DNA of 14,451 bases from Candidatus Micrarchaeia archaeon (GTDB taxonomy: Archaea > Micrarchaeota > Micrarchaeia > Anstonellales > Bilamarchaeaceae): assembly GCA_041650355.1 (NCBI GenBank), contig JBAZLI010000017.1, forward strand, positions 1 to 14,451, written 5' to 3'. How positions within the stretch are numbered: position 1 is the first letter of the stretch; every line of letters begins with the position of its first letter. This document shows, piece by piece, positions 13,186-14,451 of the stretch. A program made the position numbers and the translations under genes. The notes beneath the pieces were generated by a model that had not been told where the DNA came from, ran no database searches, and saw only the letters and a program-made list of their open reading frames with translations.

Positions 13186-14451
13186 ATGAACAAAACAACC
13201 CTGCTGTTTTCGCTTTTGATTGCTTTTTCCATTGTTTCCGCGGATACGTACCAGCATACGTTCTCCAGCGGAAGGGCGGGCAACAGCAATGACGTCCAGG
13301 TGGACCTTACCACCGACCTGCTTTCAGACATTTCTGCAAGCCAGGACCAAACCGAATATTGCGCAGGCAGCGATGCGCAGCTTATCCTTACCCTTCCCCT
13401 CCAATGGGGCGGCAACGTATTTTCCGCGGTCTCGTACGTCCCGACGAACACACAGGCCAGCGGGAGCGGCGTGATGGGCTGGAACTACGCAAATTGGCTT
13501 TCTTCGAGCAATTACAACAACTATATTTGGTATTACGACAACTGCAAATATGTAAGCGATTGGACGTCCACTTACCGCTGCGTCAACAACTATGCGGGCG
13601 CAGATGTCTGCGGCTACCAGGGGGATCCCGCGCCTTGCAACAATAATGTCGTGTCAAGTGCAAGCTATTCGTCTATCCGTTCAATAACCTATAAGCCGAA
13701 CGGTGCCACCAATATCTATGGAAGAGGGCAGGTAGCCGCATTCTGCAGCGGCCAATTTTCAGCCAACGGCGTGACCGGCAGCATCTCATCTTCCTCCACA
13801 ACGATAACAGTTCCGATTCCAGCAGACCAGCCTGTAGGAACGTACACATTGCCCGTCTCAGCAACCTATTCGTGCTTCTTTGGAGCCAAAGAGGATATGC
13901 TGGTGGACGGCTCCCAGATTTCCGACCAAACGACTCTTTACGACCATTTCTCGCACACAACCACGATTAATATGGGCATTCAGGTTAAGGATTGCTGCAC
14001 TCAAACCGCAGCACTTTCCATAGACTGCCCGGGTCAAATAACCTTGGACCAGAACCACCAGGCGACTGTTCAGCTTACCCTGAGGAACAATGGAGATGTG
14101 CCCATAACTGTTAATCCCATCACAGTGAACGGAGGAACTTTCACTTCGGGCCAGCTCCCAATTACAATAGCTGCCCATGGCTCGGCCACGATAACAGGAA
14201 CTCTCGCATTTTCAGGTTCAATACCAACTTCAGTAACGTTCACAGCATCAGGAACAGCCACAGTGTGCGGCCAGCAGCGAACAATAACCGCAACCACTTG
14301 CCCTGTCAACATTATATGCACTGACCATGCGGCACTTTCCATAGACTGCCCCACAAGCCCCATAGTGCTTGATTCAAACCACCAGGCCAGAGTAACGCTC
14401 ACGGTGAGGAACACAGGAAACGTTCCCATAACCTTGACTTCAATAACGCTC
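13186..14451 (+). CDS. Secreted Ig-like repeat protein, 3' part outside window
   Basis: An open frame from ATG 13186 continues without a stop to the window end (422 codons). Residues 1-~19 are a signal peptide (MNKTTLLFSLLIAFSIVSA, probable cut before DTYQ). Residues ~20-270 form a domain rich in Tyr, Asn, Ser, Trp and Cys (WYYDNCKYVSDWTSTYRC; CVNNYAGADVC; AFCSGQF; KDCCTQ), suggesting disulfides. From residue ~275, repeated Ig/CARDB-like units begin, each opening AALSIDCP and containing VPIT. One complete and one partial unit are visible. It probably sits on the cell surface or S-layer, perhaps as an adhesin. It starts 2 bases after the giant-protein stop, hence the same operon; only a weak GGTG precedes it. 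C-terminal anchor not seen. Confidence 0.85.
   Translation, partial: MNKTTLLFSLLIAFSIVSADTYQHTFSSGRAGNSNDVQVDLTTDLLSDISASQDQTEYCAGSDAQLILTLPLQWGGNVFSAVSYVPTNTQASGSGVMGWNYANWLSSSNYNNYIWYYDNCKYVSDWTSTYRCVNNYAGADVCGYQGDPAPCNNNVVSSASYSSIRSITYKPNGATNIYGRGQVAAFCSGQFSANGVTGSISSSSTTITVPIPADQPVGTYTLPVSATYSCFFGAKEDMLVDGSQISDQTTLYDHFSHTTTINMGIQVKDCCTQTAALSIDCPGQITLDQNHQATVQLTLRNNGDVPITVNPITVNGGTFTSGQLPITIAAHGSATITGTLAFSGSIPTSVTFTASGTATVCGQQRTITATTCPVNIICTDHAALSIDCPTSPIVLDSNHQARVTLTVRNTGNVPITLTSITL
14008..14451 (+). repeat. 321-nt (107-residue) coding repeats, Ig-like
   Basis: Unit 1 is 14008-14328; unit 2 begins at 14329 and runs off the window. A 20-base block is identical in both (14011-14030 and 14332-14351), and the following ~30 residues remain alignable (LDQNHQATVQLTLRNNGDVP versus LDSNHQARVTLTVRNTGNVP). 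This indicates tandem duplication with recent homogenisation at the unit start. Confidence 0.75.

Overview
The window reads as a gene-dense chromosome segment of an archaeon. The archaeal evidence is: a DUF359-type GTP-dependent dephospho-CoA kinase (an archaeal family), a KH-less beta-CASP RNase of the aCPSF2 type, a PRC-barrel protein, an alanine tRNA with a bulge-helix-bulge intron, and TATA boxes centred about 24-28 bases before start codons with no room for a leader (leaderless transcripts). Short genes, tail-to-tail overlaps and several unrecognised secreted proteins would suit a DPANN lineage (Micrarchaeota- or Diapherotrites-like), but that placement is inference.

Left part (1-2436): the start of a CTP synthase gene (minus, cut by the window edge), a small secreted and C-terminally anchored protein, an XRE-CBS regulator, and a lone response-regulator receiver (minus). 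The receiver gene is preceded by a 60-bp tandem duplication that carries its promoter and start region. Upstream of that is a tRNA-Ala(UGC) gene (minus) whose T-loop is split by a predicted 43-nt intron and whose 18/55 tertiary pair is altered.

Middle (2437-8336): ribose-5-phosphate isomerase A; a 12-TM MFS transporter (minus) divergent from the CoA-pathway kinase across one shared TATA box; a minus-strand cluster of an Lrp/AsnC regulator, a PRC-barrel protein and a two-TM miniprotein; a small helical protein; a transglutaminase-like protein that lacks the catalytic cysteine; and the aCPSF2-like RNase, behind a long hairpin-bearing leader.

Right part (8369-14451): a probable cell-surface locus. 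A small signal-peptide/TM-anchored protein is followed by a 1448-residue protein I cannot assign, helical for its first ~890 residues and ending in a glycine-rich, strand-rich domain that resembles an outer-membrane beta-barrel. Two bases later comes a secreted, cysteine-containing protein with 107-residue Ig-like repeats that runs off the window. This locus is the best candidate for an undescribed system. No CRISPR array, insertion sequence or rRNA was seen, and no stretch longer than about 300 bases lacks a gene.
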